A stretch of DNA of 38,382 nucleotides from Chloroflexota bacterium (GCA_017881915.1 JADGQK010000020.1:1-38382); one strand, 5' to 3'. Shown: positions 1 to 8,346, numbered from the stretch's first letter. Program-made: numbers and translations. The notes: a model not told the origin generated them from the letters alone.

Positions 1-324
1 GCCGGGGTCGGCCTGTTCATCGACGAAATCGGCAAGTTCATCACGACCACCAACGACTACTTCTTTCCGACCGCGGCACCGATCATCTACGGCGTGTTCA
101 TGCTGTCGGTGATCCTCCTGCTCATCGTCCGCGAGCGCTTTGGCGAGGCGCTCTTGCCGGTGCCGGCCGCGCCGGCACGTCGATCGGGAGCGGACCGCCC
201 GACAACGACGAAGCCGCCCCCTCGTTCTGAACGTCAGAGAACAGCCGGAACGGAGCCCGCCGCGACCGCTACGGCAGCGCTGAAGGCACCCGCGTCGTCG
301 CCCCGCCCGTCGTCCCGAAGGTGA
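1..324 (+). CDS. C-terminal end of an integral membrane protein (5' end outside window)
   Basis: Frame 1 is open from the first base to a TGA at 322-324, so only the last 107 residues are present. The visible part reads as membrane protein: a short amphipathic piece (GLFIDEIGKFIT), a tract TNDYFFPTAAPIIYGV, then a hydrophobic segment (roughly residues 31-46) ending in basic RER. The IDEIGKFIT...NDYFFP pattern resembles membrane proteins I have seen in high-GC Gram-positive and Chloroflexota genomes, but I cannot name a family. The last 55 residues are Pro/Ala/Arg-rich and probably disordered. The tail overlaps the convergent gene ending at 269 by 56 bases. The reading frame is fairly certain and the function is unknown. 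Confidence 0.6.
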   Translation, partial: AGVGLFIDEIGKFITTTNDYFFPTAAPIIYGVFMLSVILLLIVRERFGEALLPVPAAPARRSGADRPTTTKPPPRSERQRTAGTEPAATATAALKAPASSPRPSSRR

Positions 325-1105
325 GGACCGGCCGCCCGCGACCAAGGGCCAGCTCCGAAACCGTGGGCACCGGCAGGATCGCGACGTAGTGGCCTTCGAT
401 CCTCGGATCGCGGCGCGGATCGTGATAGGGCAGGAACGCGACCCCGAATTGAGCGACCGTCAACCAGGTCGAAGGAGCGAGGACACCGCGCCGATGGCGG
501 AGCAGCGTCCACAGAGGATCGGTGACCGAAACGGTCAGGACCGTGAAATCATCCGTCTTCGCCGGGTCGTTCGTGGCGGTGATACCGCTGATCACCCAGG
601 CGTGGGTCCCTCGCCAGACCGTGACCCCGACGGGACGGCCACTCACGGCCATTGCCTGCGCGGCGGCGTGGAGCGTGTCGGCCACCGACTGGCCGGCATA
701 GATGTGATAGGGGCCGGCACCCGTGTTTGACAGGACGGCCGTCCAGCCGTACGGATCCGCGCCGCCGTCGCCTGTGTAGCGGCTCCAACCGCGGGCCTTG
801 GACCACAGCCAGTGTTGCAGGGAAGCCGAATGATTGGCCTGGTCCAGGATCATGTTGCGCATCATCTGCACGGCGGCACCGACGCATTGGAGGTAGTTGT
901 ACTGGCCGACATACGAGCCGGTTGTCGCGAGATCGCTGAGGTACAGGAGCCGAGGCGGGGCCACCACGGGAGCCGGGCTCGGCGATGGGCTGGGATCCGC
1001 GGCAAGAGCGCTGCCACTGAAGGCGATGATGGCCGATAGGGCGAGCAGGCCAGCTGCCAACGCGCGGCTGAATCGGATTCGTCGGCCGGGCACGGAGTCG
1101 GGCAT
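269..1105 (-). CDS. Secreted C39-like (papain-fold) peptidase-family protein
   Basis: A 278-residue protein. I chose the ATG at 1105, not the upstream in-frame start, because it is followed by a clean signal peptide (basic RRIRFSR, hydrophobic core at residues 16-33, ALA-AD cleavage near 36). A promoter-like hexamer also sits six bases upstream of it. After a Pro/Ser linker (39-50) comes QYNYLQCVGAAVQMM with a candidate nucleophile Cys74, then GTHAWVISG with His168 and a VTDP Asp196. This Cys-His-Asp order is typical of peptidase C39-like domains. Known relatives include bacteriocin-processing and other uncharacterised secreted members. No transporter domain is attached, so it is not a bacteriocin exporter. 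It is transcribed divergently from the decarboxylase gene at 1221. The substrate is unknown. Confidence 0.72.
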   Translation of the reverse strand: MPDSVPGRRIRFSRALAAGLLALSAIIAFSGSALAADPSPSPSPAPVVAPPRLLYLSDLATTGSYVGQYNYLQCVGAAVQMMRNMILDQANHSASLQHWLWSKARGWSRYTGDGGADPYGWTAVLSNTGAGPYHIYAGQSVADTLHAAAQAMAVSGRPVGVTVWRGTHAWVISGITATNDPAKTDDFTVLTVSVTDPLWTLLRHRRGVLAPSTWLTVAQFGVAFLPYHDPRRDPRIEGHYVAILPVPTVSELALGRGRPVLTFGTTGGATTRVPSALP

Positions 1106-1111
1106 GGCGTA

Positions 1112-1117
1112 ATGGTA
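1112..1117 (-). promoter_or_regulatory. -10-like hexamer TACCAT for the C39-like gene
   Basis: Read on the minus strand, TACCAT lies six bases before the ATG at 1105. This spacing puts the transcription start at or next to the start codon, and there is no ribosome binding site between them. It fits the TANNNT leaderless pattern seen repeatedly in this window. No recognisable -35 is visible. Confidence 0.45.
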
Positions 1118-1207
1118 GGCCCCGGCGCGACGCCGCAGCACGGTCCCATGGTCCCGGTCGACAGAGGTAATGGACCCGATGCGTCGGTGCACCAGTTCCT
1201 GGGCCGG

Positions 1208-1213
1208 TAGACT
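1208..1213 (+). promoter_or_regulatory. -10-like hexamer TAGACT for the decarboxylase gene
   Basis: TAGACT is followed by seven bases and then GTG at 1221. There is no Shine-Dalgarno sequence, so a leaderless transcript is likely. The hexamer helps fix the decarboxylase start at 1221 rather than at the upstream ATG at 1170, which would lie before the promoter. Confidence 0.5.
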
Positions 1214-1220
1214 CGAACGC

Positions 1221-2759
1221 GTGGTCAATCATCCTGCATCGGAGCCCCGGCTGGCCAGCGACGACCCACTCGCCCTGAGCGGAGTCCATGGTCTTGCCGA
1301 CCTCGACCCACGGACGTTCCGAGCCGCGGCGCACCGGGTGGCCGACCTGATGGCCGACTACCTCGAGAGCGTCGAGGACTATCCGGTCTTCCCGGCGATC
1401 GAACCCGGCTCGATCCGCCCGCTCTTCCCGGCGACCCCGCCGGAGGGACCGACGGCAATCGCCGAGATCCTCGCCGATTACGAGGCGCTGATCCCGCCGA
1501 ACGCCACGCACTGGCAGCACCCGGGCTTCCTGGCCTACTTCGGGACGACGGCATCGGGACCGGGGATCCTGGGCGAGATGCTGACTGCGGCGCTCGGCCA
1601 GAACCCGATGCTGTGGCGGACTTCACCCATCGGCACGGAGCTCGAGGGCGTGGTCGTTGATTGGCTCAGGCAGGGGTTGGGACTGCCCTCGGCCTTCGAT
1701 GGCCTGCTGACCGATAGCGCCTCCACCTCGACCATGATCGCCCTGGCCGCGGCCCGCGAGGCCGCCGGCCTGGACGCGGCTGCCGAGGGCCTGGCCGGTC
1801 GCCCCGACCTGGCCGGTGGCGTCCGGGTGTACGCCTCCGCCGAAGCCCATTCGTCGATCGAGAAAGCGTGCATGACGCTGGGCCTGGGCCGGGCCAGCCT
1901 GGGCAAGATCCCGGTGAACTCGCGCTTCGAGCTGGAGCCGACGGCGTTGGCGGCAGCCATCAGCGCGGACCGCTCCGCCGGACGCGTCCCGCTGGCGATC
2001 GTGGCCACGATCGGGACCACCTCGTCCACCTCGATCGATCCGGTCGCCGAGATTGCCGAGATCGCCGGGCGCGAGGGCCTGTGGCTCCATGTCGATGCCG
2101 CCTATGCCGGGGCGGTCGCCCTGTTGCCCGCGCGGCGCGCCCCATTCAGCGGCTGGGAGCTGGCCGATTCAATCGTCGTCAATCCGCACAAATGGTTGTT
2201 CACGCCACTCGATGCATCGCTCCTGCTCACCCGCCGGATGGAGCTGCTCCGGGCGGCCTTCAGCCTCCAGCCCGAGTACCTCCGAACGCTCGATCGCCAG
2301 GCGCCGGTCCGCGACTACAGCGAATACCAGCCCCAGCTCGGGCGGCGCTTCCGGGCCCTGAAGCTGTGGATCCTCCTACGCACGTTCGGGCTCGAAGGGC
2401 TTCGGGCGCGGATCGACCACCACCTGGCCCTGGCAGCCGGGTTTGCCGAGTGGGTGGACGCGGACCCGGACTGGGAGCGGCTCGCGCCGGTGCCGTTCTC
2501 GACGGTCTGCTTCCGGTTCCGACCGGCGGCCCGTGCCCGGCGCCCAGCGGATCCGGCCGTCGACTCCAGCCTCGACCAGCTGAACGCGGCGATCATGGCT
2601 GGCGTCAACCGATCCGGCGAGGTCTTCCTGTCGCACACCCGACTGGCCGGCCGCTTCACGATCCGCCTGGCTGTCGGCAACCTGCGCACCGAGGAGCGTC
2701 ATGTCGCCCGGGCCTGGGCACTCCTGCGGAGCGAGGCCGCGCGCCTGGGCGCTGCCTAG
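1221..2759 (+). CDS. PLP-dependent group II (aromatic-type) amino-acid decarboxylase
   Basis: A 512-residue protein of the DDC/GAD/HDC fold, which removes the alpha-carboxyl group from an L-amino acid to give an amine. Visible landmarks are a substrate-side segment HWQHPGFLAYF (97-107), His210 that would stack on PLP (AEAHSS), Asp292 in LHVDAAYAG that binds the pyridine nitrogen, and the Schiff-base Lys324 in NPHKW. The flexible loop keeps a Tyr (QPEYLRT, Tyr353). In this family that favours true decarboxylation; aldehyde-synthase variants carry Phe. LGRRFRALKLW follows, as in animal and plant aromatic decarboxylases. The 1170 ATG would add 17 residues upstream of the promoter-like hexamer, so I prefer GTG 1221. 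It is followed one base later by the flavoprotein gene. Substrate (Phe, Tyr, Trp or other) cannot be assigned. Confidence 0.88.
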   Translation: MVNHPASEPRLASDDPLALSGVHGLADLDPRTFRAAAHRVADLMADYLESVEDYPVFPAIEPGSIRPLFPATPPEGPTAIAEILADYEALIPPNATHWQHPGFLAYFGTTASGPGILGEMLTAALGQNPMLWRTSPIGTELEGVVVDWLRQGLGLPSAFDGLLTDSASTSTMIALAAAREAAGLDAAAEGLAGRPDLAGGVRVYASAEAHSSIEKACMTLGLGRASLGKIPVNSRFELEPTALAAAISADRSAGRVPLAIVATIGTTSSTSIDPVAEIAEIAGREGLWLHVDAAYAGAVALLPARRAPFSGWELADSIVVNPHKWLFTPLDASLLLTRRMELLRAAFSLQPEYLRTLDRQAPVRDYSEYQPQLGRRFRALKLWILLRTFGLEGLRARIDHHLALAAGFAEWVDADPDWERLAPVPFSTVCFRFRPAARARRPADPAVDSSLDQLNAAIMAGVNRSGEVFLSHTRLAGRFTIRLAVGNLRTEERHVARAWALLRSEAARLGAA

Positions 2760-2760
2760 G

Positions 2761-3927
2761 ATGCCAGCCGTCGACGCCGACGCCGGTCGAACGATCCCCG
2801 AGCGCCTGGTCATGGCCGTCGAAGCCCTCGAGGCGGTCGATCCCGGCGATACATACGACCCGGCCGTGCCCTCGGCGCTCGTCGCGAGCGGGCTCCAGCG
2901 CCTGTGCCTGCCGGTCGAGGCCGGCGGTCTCGGGGGCGGGATGGTCGAGGCCGTGAGCGTCCTGAGCACGCTCGGCGCGATCAGCGGGTCGGCCGCGTTG
3001 GGGTTTGCCATGCACACCCATGTTGTCGGGGCGCTGGGCGAGTCGGAGGGCTGGCCGACCGGCCTGCGGTCCTGGGTCGAGCAGCTCGTGGTGGTCGAGC
3101 ACGGGCTGCTCAATTCGGCGGCGACGGAAGAAGGGAGCGGCAGCCCCGCGCGTGGCGGCCTGCCGGCGACCGTCGCAACCGAGGTCAGCGGGGGCTTCCG
3201 GCTGACCGGCGAGAAGACCTGGACGACCTGGTTGCCGGCCCTCCGGGCGGCCCTGGTCACGGCCAGCCATACGGCCGGGATCGCCACCTTCGTCGTCGAC
3301 CTGGAGTCGGCCGGCGTCGAGCGCCTGCCCGGCTTCGACGCGCTGGGGATGCGCGGTTCGGCCTCGGGGCGCCTGCGGCTGGCGGAGGTGTTCGTCCCCG
3401 CAGATCGCCTGATCGGCATTCGGCGGCCCGCCGAGCCGGACCTGCGTGGACCCGCCCCGGGGGCCTGGTTCGCGGCGGCGATTGGCGCGGTCTACCTCGG
3501 CCTGGGCGAGGGCGCCCGCCGGGATGTCGTGCGCTGGGCGATTGAGCGGCGACCGGGTGACGGCAGAACCGCTGTCGCCGACCTGCCCACGATCGGGGTC
3601 CGGCTGGGCCGGATCGATGCCGCCCTGCGGACCGCCCGACTGGTTCTCGAGGACGTGGCGGGGCGCTGGGCTGCTGCCGACCGGACCGGTCGGGGGGCGC
3701 TGCTGGCCGACCTGACCCTGGCCAAGCTGACGGCGACGAACGCGGCGGTCCTGGCCACCGACGAGGCACTTCGGATCGCCGGCGGACCGGGCTTCCTGGC
3801 CGGTCGCCTCGAGCGGGCCTTCCGCGACGCGCGCGCCGGCCTGATCAACCCGCCCCTCGACGATATCGCCTACGAGGGGTTCGCCCGGCGGCTCGTCGGC
3901 GAGGAGCGAGCAAAGGGGCTGAGCTAG
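2761..3927 (+). CDS. Acyl-CoA-dehydrogenase-like flavoprotein lacking the usual catalytic Glu
   Basis: A 388-residue acyl-CoA dehydrogenase superfamily protein. The N-terminal helical domain (about 1-110) has GLQRLCLPVEAGGLGGG. A middle beta domain carries FRLTGEKTWTTW and FDALGMRGSASGRLRL. A C-terminal four-helix domain (about 225-388) ends in RIAGGPGFLAGRLERAFRDARAG. Classical members then read YEGT with the catalytic Glu; here the same place reads INPPLDD (362-368), so the usual base is missing. That pattern occurs in side branches of the superfamily, including flavin monooxygenase-like members, and a non-dehydrogenase role is possible. The ATG at 2761 begins one base after the decarboxylase stop, so the two are surely co-transcribed. 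FAD or FMN use and the reaction are not shown by sequence. Confidence 0.8.
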   Translation: MPAVDADAGRTIPERLVMAVEALEAVDPGDTYDPAVPSALVASGLQRLCLPVEAGGLGGGMVEAVSVLSTLGAISGSAALGFAMHTHVVGALGESEGWPTGLRSWVEQLVVVEHGLLNSAATEEGSGSPARGGLPATVATEVSGGFRLTGEKTWTTWLPALRAALVTASHTAGIATFVVDLESAGVERLPGFDALGMRGSASGRLRLAEVFVPADRLIGIRRPAEPDLRGPAPGAWFAAAIGAVYLGLGEGARRDVVRWAIERRPGDGRTAVADLPTIGVRLGRIDAALRTARLVLEDVAGRWAAADRTGRGALLADLTLAKLTATNAAVLATDEALRIAGGPGFLAGRLERAFRDARAGLINPPLDDIAYEGFARRLVGEERAKGLS

Positions 3928-3930
3928 ACT
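3925..3930 (+). promoter_or_regulatory. -10-like hexamer TAGACT before the aldehyde dehydrogenase gene
   Basis: TAGACT is identical to the hexamer before the decarboxylase gene and overlaps the stop codon of the preceding flavoprotein gene. It would start an mRNA near 3937, giving a leader of about 60 bases with a clear GAGGAGG ribosome binding site before ATG 3998. The aldehyde dehydrogenase may therefore also be made independently of its upstream neighbours. Confidence 0.4.
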
Positions 3931-3997
3931 CGGCTGAGCTTCTCCCGCGCACGTCGCCCCGGTTCCTGCAATTCCCTGCTCGAGGAGGCCACATCCC

Positions 3998-5515
3998 ATG
4001 GCCGTCGCAATTGCCCGCGATTTCCCGATGTTCATCGACGGGCGTTCCGTCGAGGCCTCCGACGGAGCCTGGCTCGAGGTCTACAACCCGGCCACGACCG
4101 AGCTCGTCGGGCGCGTTCCCGCGGGCACGCTAGCCGATGTCGACCGCGCCGTGGCCGCGGCCCGGGCTTCCTTCCGCGATGGTCGCTGGCGCAGTCTGCT
4201 GATGCCCGCCCGGGTAGCGATTCTCAACCGGCTGGGCGACCTCCTGGACGAACATGCCGACGAGCTGGCCCGGCTCGAAACGCTCCAGACGGGCACCGCG
4301 TACAAGCTCCGGCGCGAGTCCGACTTTGCCTTCGCCTCGGACAACCTGCGCTTCTTCGCCACCCAGATCCGCCACCTCGAGGGCAAGGCCGCGGCCGAGT
4401 ACAGCGGCTCGCACACGAGCATGATCCGGCGCGAGCCGATCGGAGTCTGCGGCCAGATCGCGCCCTGGAACTATCCGATGTGGATGGCGATCTGGAAGAT
4501 CGGGCCGGCCCTGGCCGCCGGCAACTCGGTCGTGCTCAAGCCGGCCTCGGCCACCCCGTTGACGACCGTTCGCCTGGCCGAGATCGCCCGCGACGCCGGT
4601 CTTCCGGACGGCGTCCTGAATGTTGTGACCGGGCGGGGCGACGTTGTCGGCGCGGCGCTGGCCGCCCACCCGGACGTTGACCTGATCAGCCTGACCGGCG
4701 ACTCCGAGACGGGCAAGAAGATCCAGGCCCTCGCGGCCGGCAACGTGAAGCGGGTCCACCTCGAGCTCGGGGGCAAGGCACCGTTCATCGTCGCCGCCGA
4801 CGCTGACCTCGAAGCGGCCGCCCGCGGGGCCACCGCCGGCGCGCTGACGAATGGCGGCCAGGACTGCACGGCTGCCACCCGGGCCTACGTGCACCGGAGC
4901 CTCTACGGTCCCTTCCTGGCCCGAACGAAAGAGCTCTTCGAGAGCGTCCGAATCGGGGATCCATTCGACCCTTCGACGGACCTCGGGACCCTGATCAGCC
5001 CGGCCCAGGTGGACCGGGTCGACGGCTTCGTCCAGCGCGCACGGGCGGCCGGGGCAACCGTGGTCAGCGGCGGCGTCCGACCCACGATCCAGGGATTCCC
5101 GAACGGCGCGTTCTATGCGCCGACGCTGATCGCCGACGCCGCCCAGGACAGTGAGATCGTCCAGCAGGAAGTCTTTGGGCCGGTCCTCGTCGTGCTGCCG
5201 TTCGACACCGACGCCGAGGCGATCGAGCTGGCCAATGACACAAAGTACGGCCTCGCGGCGTCGATCTGGACCCGGGACGTCTTCCGGGCGATGGAGGCCG
5301 CCCGCCTGCTCAACTTCGGGCACGTCCAGGTCAACGACCACCTGATGGTGACGAGCGAGATGCCCCACGGAGGCTTCAAGCAGTCGGGCTTCGGCAAGGA
5401 CATGTCGAGCTACTCGTTCGAGGAGTACACCCAGGTCAAGCACGTGATGATCGAGCTGACCGGCGAGCCCGAAAAGGACTGGCACTACACGATCTTCGGT
5501 GACAAGAAGGGCTAG
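3998..5515 (+). CDS. NAD-dependent aldehyde dehydrogenase (aminobutyraldehyde/betaine-aldehyde type)
   Basis: A 505-residue ALDH-superfamily enzyme, full length for the family, with a GAGGAGG ribosome site 11 bases before ATG. It oxidises an aldehyde to the acid with NAD(P)+. Landmarks: the PWNYP motif with oxyanion-hole Asn158, VVLKP with cofactor Lys181, SLTGDSETGK in the Rossmann fold, general-base Glu256 in LELGGK, and nucleophile Cys290 in NGGQDCTAATR. The NGGQDCTA and MPHGGFKQSGFGKD motifs are most like gamma-aminobutyraldehyde and betaine-aldehyde dehydrogenases. Following a PLP decarboxylase and a flavoprotein, it could oxidise the aldehyde made from a decarboxylation-derived amine. 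That pathway is an inference, since no amine oxidase or transaminase is adjacent. Confidence 0.9.
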   Translation: MAVAIARDFPMFIDGRSVEASDGAWLEVYNPATTELVGRVPAGTLADVDRAVAAARASFRDGRWRSLLMPARVAILNRLGDLLDEHADELARLETLQTGTAYKLRRESDFAFASDNLRFFATQIRHLEGKAAAEYSGSHTSMIRREPIGVCGQIAPWNYPMWMAIWKIGPALAAGNSVVLKPASATPLTTVRLAEIARDAGLPDGVLNVVTGRGDVVGAALAAHPDVDLISLTGDSETGKKIQALAAGNVKRVHLELGGKAPFIVAADADLEAAARGATAGALTNGGQDCTAATRAYVHRSLYGPFLARTKELFESVRIGDPFDPSTDLGTLISPAQVDRVDGFVQRARAAGATVVSGGVRPTIQGFPNGAFYAPTLIADAAQDSEIVQQEVFGPVLVVLPFDTDAEAIELANDTKYGLAASIWTRDVFRAMEAARLLNFGHVQVNDHLMVTSEMPHGGFKQSGFGKDMSSYSFEEYTQVKHVMIELTGEPEKDWHYTIFGDKKG

Positions 5516-6039
5516 CCCTCCGGGCGTCACCTTGTCGGGCTAGAGCTGGCTGGCTCCCCGAGCAACGAAAAGCTCCGGCGCCCTGGTGGGGGATCCATTG
5601 CCTCTGGGGGAAGGGCAAGATCCACGACAATCCCGGAAGTCGGAGCTTGGCCGGACCGTAGCCGGAAGGTGGTGCGCCCGGACAGTGCCGAATGGCCCGA
5701 AACAGTTTTGACCACAGCCTAGGTGGACGCCGCCGGATGGAAATGGACCCCGCCGAGTGTGGAGGATGGGCCTCAGGCCCTCGTGAGCGGTCGCAGGGCG
5801 TCGCCTGCGCGTTCGGCCGCGGACCGATAAGCTGCCGCAACGCCGGCGCAGCCGGCTGCGGCCCCGACCGCCCGCAGCGTGCATCAGGCCTCGTCCGCGC
5901 ATCCGTCGCGTCGGCTGCGACGTATCGATGGGTGCGGACGCGTCCCGAGATCGTCCGGCGGCCTGGCCGCCGCGTGGCGTCCCCTTCAGCGGCGCCCGCC
6001 GAGTCCGGAGTACCGGCGGCGGGCCAGGAGGAGCGAACG
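5516..6039 (+). other. 524-base stretch without a convincing gene
   Basis: Between the aldehyde dehydrogenase and the membrane protein at 6040 I find no ORF with a family-like translation on either strand. The minus ORFs here are Arg/Pro-rich shadows. It contains one strong hairpin (5834-5862) and a TAAGCT hexamer at 5828-5833 just before it. I looked for conserved core motifs of RNase P RNA, tmRNA, SRP RNA and the cobalamin and glycine riboswitches and saw none that I could defend. Confidence 0.5.
5834..5862 (+). other. Strong hairpin: two 6-bp stem blocks, 3-base loop
   Basis: GCCGCA (5834-5839) pairs with TGCGGC (5857-5862), and GCCGGC (5842-5847) pairs with GCCGGC (5851-5856), leaving an AC bulge and a GCA loop. 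There is no T-run after it, so it is not a standard intrinsic terminator. It may be part of an untranslated leader or an unannotated small RNA. Confidence 0.5.
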
Positions 6040-6702
6040 ATGCAGGTGGTGTTCGGGGGAACGGCCAGGACCCGGCTGGCTGAGTGGCAGGGGCGCTGCG
6101 CGGGTCTCGAGAGATCGGCGCTCGATGTCTGGTCCCGGCCGATCCACGTGGCCGCTGGGATCTACGCCATCGGGGTCGCGGCGCTGGTCATCGGTCACGT
6201 GTTCCAGGGCCAGGAGGCGCTCCTCGCCAACAGCGCACTGCTGGCCGTGGTGCTCGGGCTCGCGCTCGCCGGCCGGCTGGCGACCCCAGGAATCGACGTC
6301 CACGGCCTGGCGAAGGAGATCAGCCAGCGCAACGCGCGCTCGTTCGAGCGCCTGACGTCTGCCGTCGAGGGCCTGCCCGAGATCTTTCGCCGTGAGATAC
6401 GCGCCGAGGGGCGGCGGGTCTACCAGGGCGCGGAGGGCCACACGCTCGTTGCCGTGACTGGCCTCGTGGTTATGGCGGCGGCGCTGGCCATGGCCCCGGG
6501 TTTTGCGGTCGCCCGGAGTGTCGCTCCGAGCCTGCCGCTGGCCGGGCCGATTGGCGCGCTCATCGTGGGCGCGATTGTCCTGCCCGCGCTCGTGCGCCTG
6601 TTGGTGGCGACGAGCGCCGAGGTCGTGCGCGTCCGCACGACGCTCCTCGAGGAGTTGGCGGCCATCATCGAGGACAGCCGGCAGCCCCTGGCGACCGGCT
6701 GA
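6040..6702 (+). CDS. Small integral membrane protein of unknown function, 4 predicted helices
   Basis: A 220-residue protein. Start chosen at ATG 6040 because GGAGGAG lies at 6028-6034 and the in-frame sequence upstream looks non-coding. Hydrophobic segments lie at about residues 34-53, 61-77, 132-155 and 163-185. Between helices 2 and 3 a charged soluble stretch (IDVHGLAKEISQRNARSFERL...) is predicted to be helical. A second charged helix closes the C terminus (TSAEVVRVRTTLLEELAAIIEDS). I do not recognise the family. It stands alone: long gene-free DNA before it and a convergent MFS gene after it. Confidence 0.6.
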   Translation: MQVVFGGTARTRLAEWQGRCAGLERSALDVWSRPIHVAAGIYAIGVAALVIGHVFQGQEALLANSALLAVVLGLALAGRLATPGIDVHGLAKEISQRNARSFERLTSAVEGLPEIFRREIRAEGRRVYQGAEGHTLVAVTGLVVMAAALAMAPGFAVARSVAPSLPLAGPIGALIVGAIVLPALVRLLVATSAEVVRVRTTLLEELAAIIEDSRQPLATG

Positions 6703-6706
6703 AGGC

Positions 6707-6725
6707 ACCGTCGCCGGACGACGGT
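6707..6725 (+). terminator. GC-rich hairpin just after the 6040 gene
   Basis: ACCGTCG (6707-6713) and CGACGGT (6719-6725) form a perfect 7-bp stem with a 5-base loop, starting five bases after the stop codon. No U-tract follows. It is placed where a terminator would be, between two convergent genes. Farther out, CCGTCGCC (6708-6715) can also pair with GGCGACGG (6805-6812). Confidence 0.4.
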
Positions 6726-6843
6726 CGCCCGCCGCTCAGGAGCGAGGTTGGTGCGCGCGCCGAGCAGGAGCAGGCTGCCCGCGACCTGCCTCGCCTAGCC
6801 CCGTGGCGACGGCGAGAGCCGGGGGCACCGCGGTGACTGCACT

Positions 6844-8112
6844 TCAGTCTTCGGATGTGTGAGTTTCCCGCACCGGACCGAAGCCGCTGGCCGACCAGAT
6901 CGCGATCAGGACAACGGCCAGGCCGACCGCGACGAGGACGAGCGGGGCCGAGATCCGGTCGGCCAGCGGACCGGCGATCAGTGCGGGCACGAGGCTGGCG
7001 GTGCTGACAATCGACGCAAGGACGCCGAAGACGCGGCCGCGGACGTCGGCGGGCATCGCTTCGAGGAGGGCTGTCTGGGCGGAGACCGATGCGACCGCGT
7101 AGGCGGCGCCGGCCAGCACCGCGATCGCCGCGAGGACAGGTACGACCGAGATGCCGGCCGCCGCCAGGTCGTTATGGATGGGCGACACGAGGGCGAGCGA
7201 TGCGGTCAGGCCGCCGAAGGCCAGCAGACCCGCTTCCGCTGTGCGCCGTCGAGCAATGTGGGTGAACCGGCGCAGACTCAGGACGCCGACGACGACCCCG
7301 ACACCAAGCGGCAGGACCACGACGACGAGTCGGTCGGGTTGGAGTCCGACGGCCAGGGCCATTGCCGGACCCAGGACGCCGATCACCCCGGCTACCGAGG
7401 CTCCCGCGGCCTGCTGGATGATCGGTCGGCTGATCTCGCGGTTGCGGCGCACCGCGCCGAACCCGTGGCCCAGCTCGCGGACCGGCCCGCTGACGGCCCT
7501 TTGCCCGGAACCACGGGCAGGGCGCTCGACCGGCGGTTCTGAGGGCAGGCCGAAGCAGGCGATCGTTGCCGCGATGTACAGCGCCGCAACGACGGCCAGG
7601 ACCGCAGACGGCCCGGAGATCGTCACGAGAAGCGGGCCGATGAAGGCGAAGCCGAGCGCAAAGGAACCCTGCAGGGTCAGGTTGAAGATACCCATTGCCG
7701 TGGCGAGCTGTGAGCGCGGCACGACCCGCGGAATCATCGACCCCTCGGCCGGGGTGAGCGCCACGCTGGTCAGGCTGACGCCGAGGTTCAGGGCGAGCAG
7801 GACCGCCACACTCGAGCCCGACAGCGCGAGCCCGACCATCAGGATCGCCCGGAGCACGTTCGGGCCGACCAGGGCCCAGCGCAGGTCCAGCCGGTCGACG
7901 ATCACCCCCGCGAATGGGGAGAGCACGATCTGGGGCAAGACGTAGGTCGCGAAGAGCACGCTGACCGTAGCATTCGAGCGTGTCGACTCGAAGACCAGGA
8001 TGGTCATCGCGTAGAGCGCCATGTTTCCGCCGATCTGCGTGGCTGCCTGGACGAACCACAGGCGCGCGAAGACCGGGTTGCGGAAGAGCGATGTTGCCCC
8101 GGCGGCTGTCAT
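6844..8112 (-). CDS. MFS drug/siderophore-type exporter (MFS_3/EntS-like)
   Basis: A 422-residue 12-helix major facilitator. It starts FRNPVFARLWFVQAATQIGGNM, the usual opening of EntS-like/MFS_3 proton-coupled exporters. It has the loop 2-3 motif AGVIVDRLDLR (an A-motif variant), a charged central loop (about residues 195-225), and ends in VREKTH-like polar residues. The second six helices are present, so it is full length. It shares its opening block and general layout with the MFS protein at 31452-32855, so the two are distant paralogues. The start codon is preceded by a TATCCT hexamer and no ribosome site. The substrate is unknown, and no regulator gene is adjacent. Confidence 0.82.
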   Translation of the reverse strand: MTAAGATSLFRNPVFARLWFVQAATQIGGNMALYAMTILVFESTRSNATVSVLFATYVLPQIVLSPFAGVIVDRLDLRWALVGPNVLRAILMVGLALSGSSVAVLLALNLGVSLTSVALTPAEGSMIPRVVPRSQLATAMGIFNLTLQGSFALGFAFIGPLLVTISGPSAVLAVVAALYIAATIACFGLPSEPPVERPARGSGQRAVSGPVRELGHGFGAVRRNREISRPIIQQAAGASVAGVIGVLGPAMALAVGLQPDRLVVVVLPLGVGVVVGVLSLRRFTHIARRRTAEAGLLAFGGLTASLALVSPIHNDLAAAGISVVPVLAAIAVLAGAAYAVASVSAQTALLEAMPADVRGRVFGVLASIVSTASLVPALIAGPLADRISAPLVLVAVGLAVVLIAIWSASGFGPVRETHTSED

Positions 8113-8117
8113 CTCGC

Positions 8118-8123
8118 GAGGAT
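8118..8123 (-). promoter_or_regulatory. -10-like hexamer TATCCT for the MFS gene
   Basis: On the minus strand TATCCT ends five bases before ATG 8112 and no ribosome site intervenes. This is the same leaderless arrangement as before other first genes here. The identical hexamer TATCCT precedes the gene at 25749. Confidence 0.5.
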
Positions 8124-8346
8124 AGGCGGAGTGTCAGATTCGTTCGGGCCTCAGGCGCCGCCAGACCGGCGGGGATGATTGACCGCTCGAGTCGTCGCGC
8201 CGCCACGGGTGGGGCGGCAGCGCCCATGCCGTGCTCCCGGCGTGCAATCCGGTCCGATCGGCAACGATGTGTGCGCAGAACATCACACTGCGGGTCGGTG
8301 AGGCTGGAGACCCTCGGAGTGGGGCTTCGGAATCGTTCGAATGCGC

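Noticed and set aside
1170-1220. ATG 1170 as start of the decarboxylase
   Set aside because: It lies upstream of the TAGACT hexamer and adds an Arg/Trp-rich segment unlike the family N terminus.
2656-4035. 459-codon minus-strand frame opposite the flavoprotein gene
   Set aside because: It is the shadow of the 2761-3927 gene; it has no ribosome site, promoter hexamer or recognisable domain.
5540-5902. 120-codon minus-strand frame in the gene-free region
   Set aside because: Arg/Pro/Gly-rich, no ribosome site, no recognisable motif.
5516-6039. RNase P RNA, tmRNA, SRP RNA or a known riboswitch
   Set aside because: None of the conserved core motifs of these RNAs could be found by eye on either strand.
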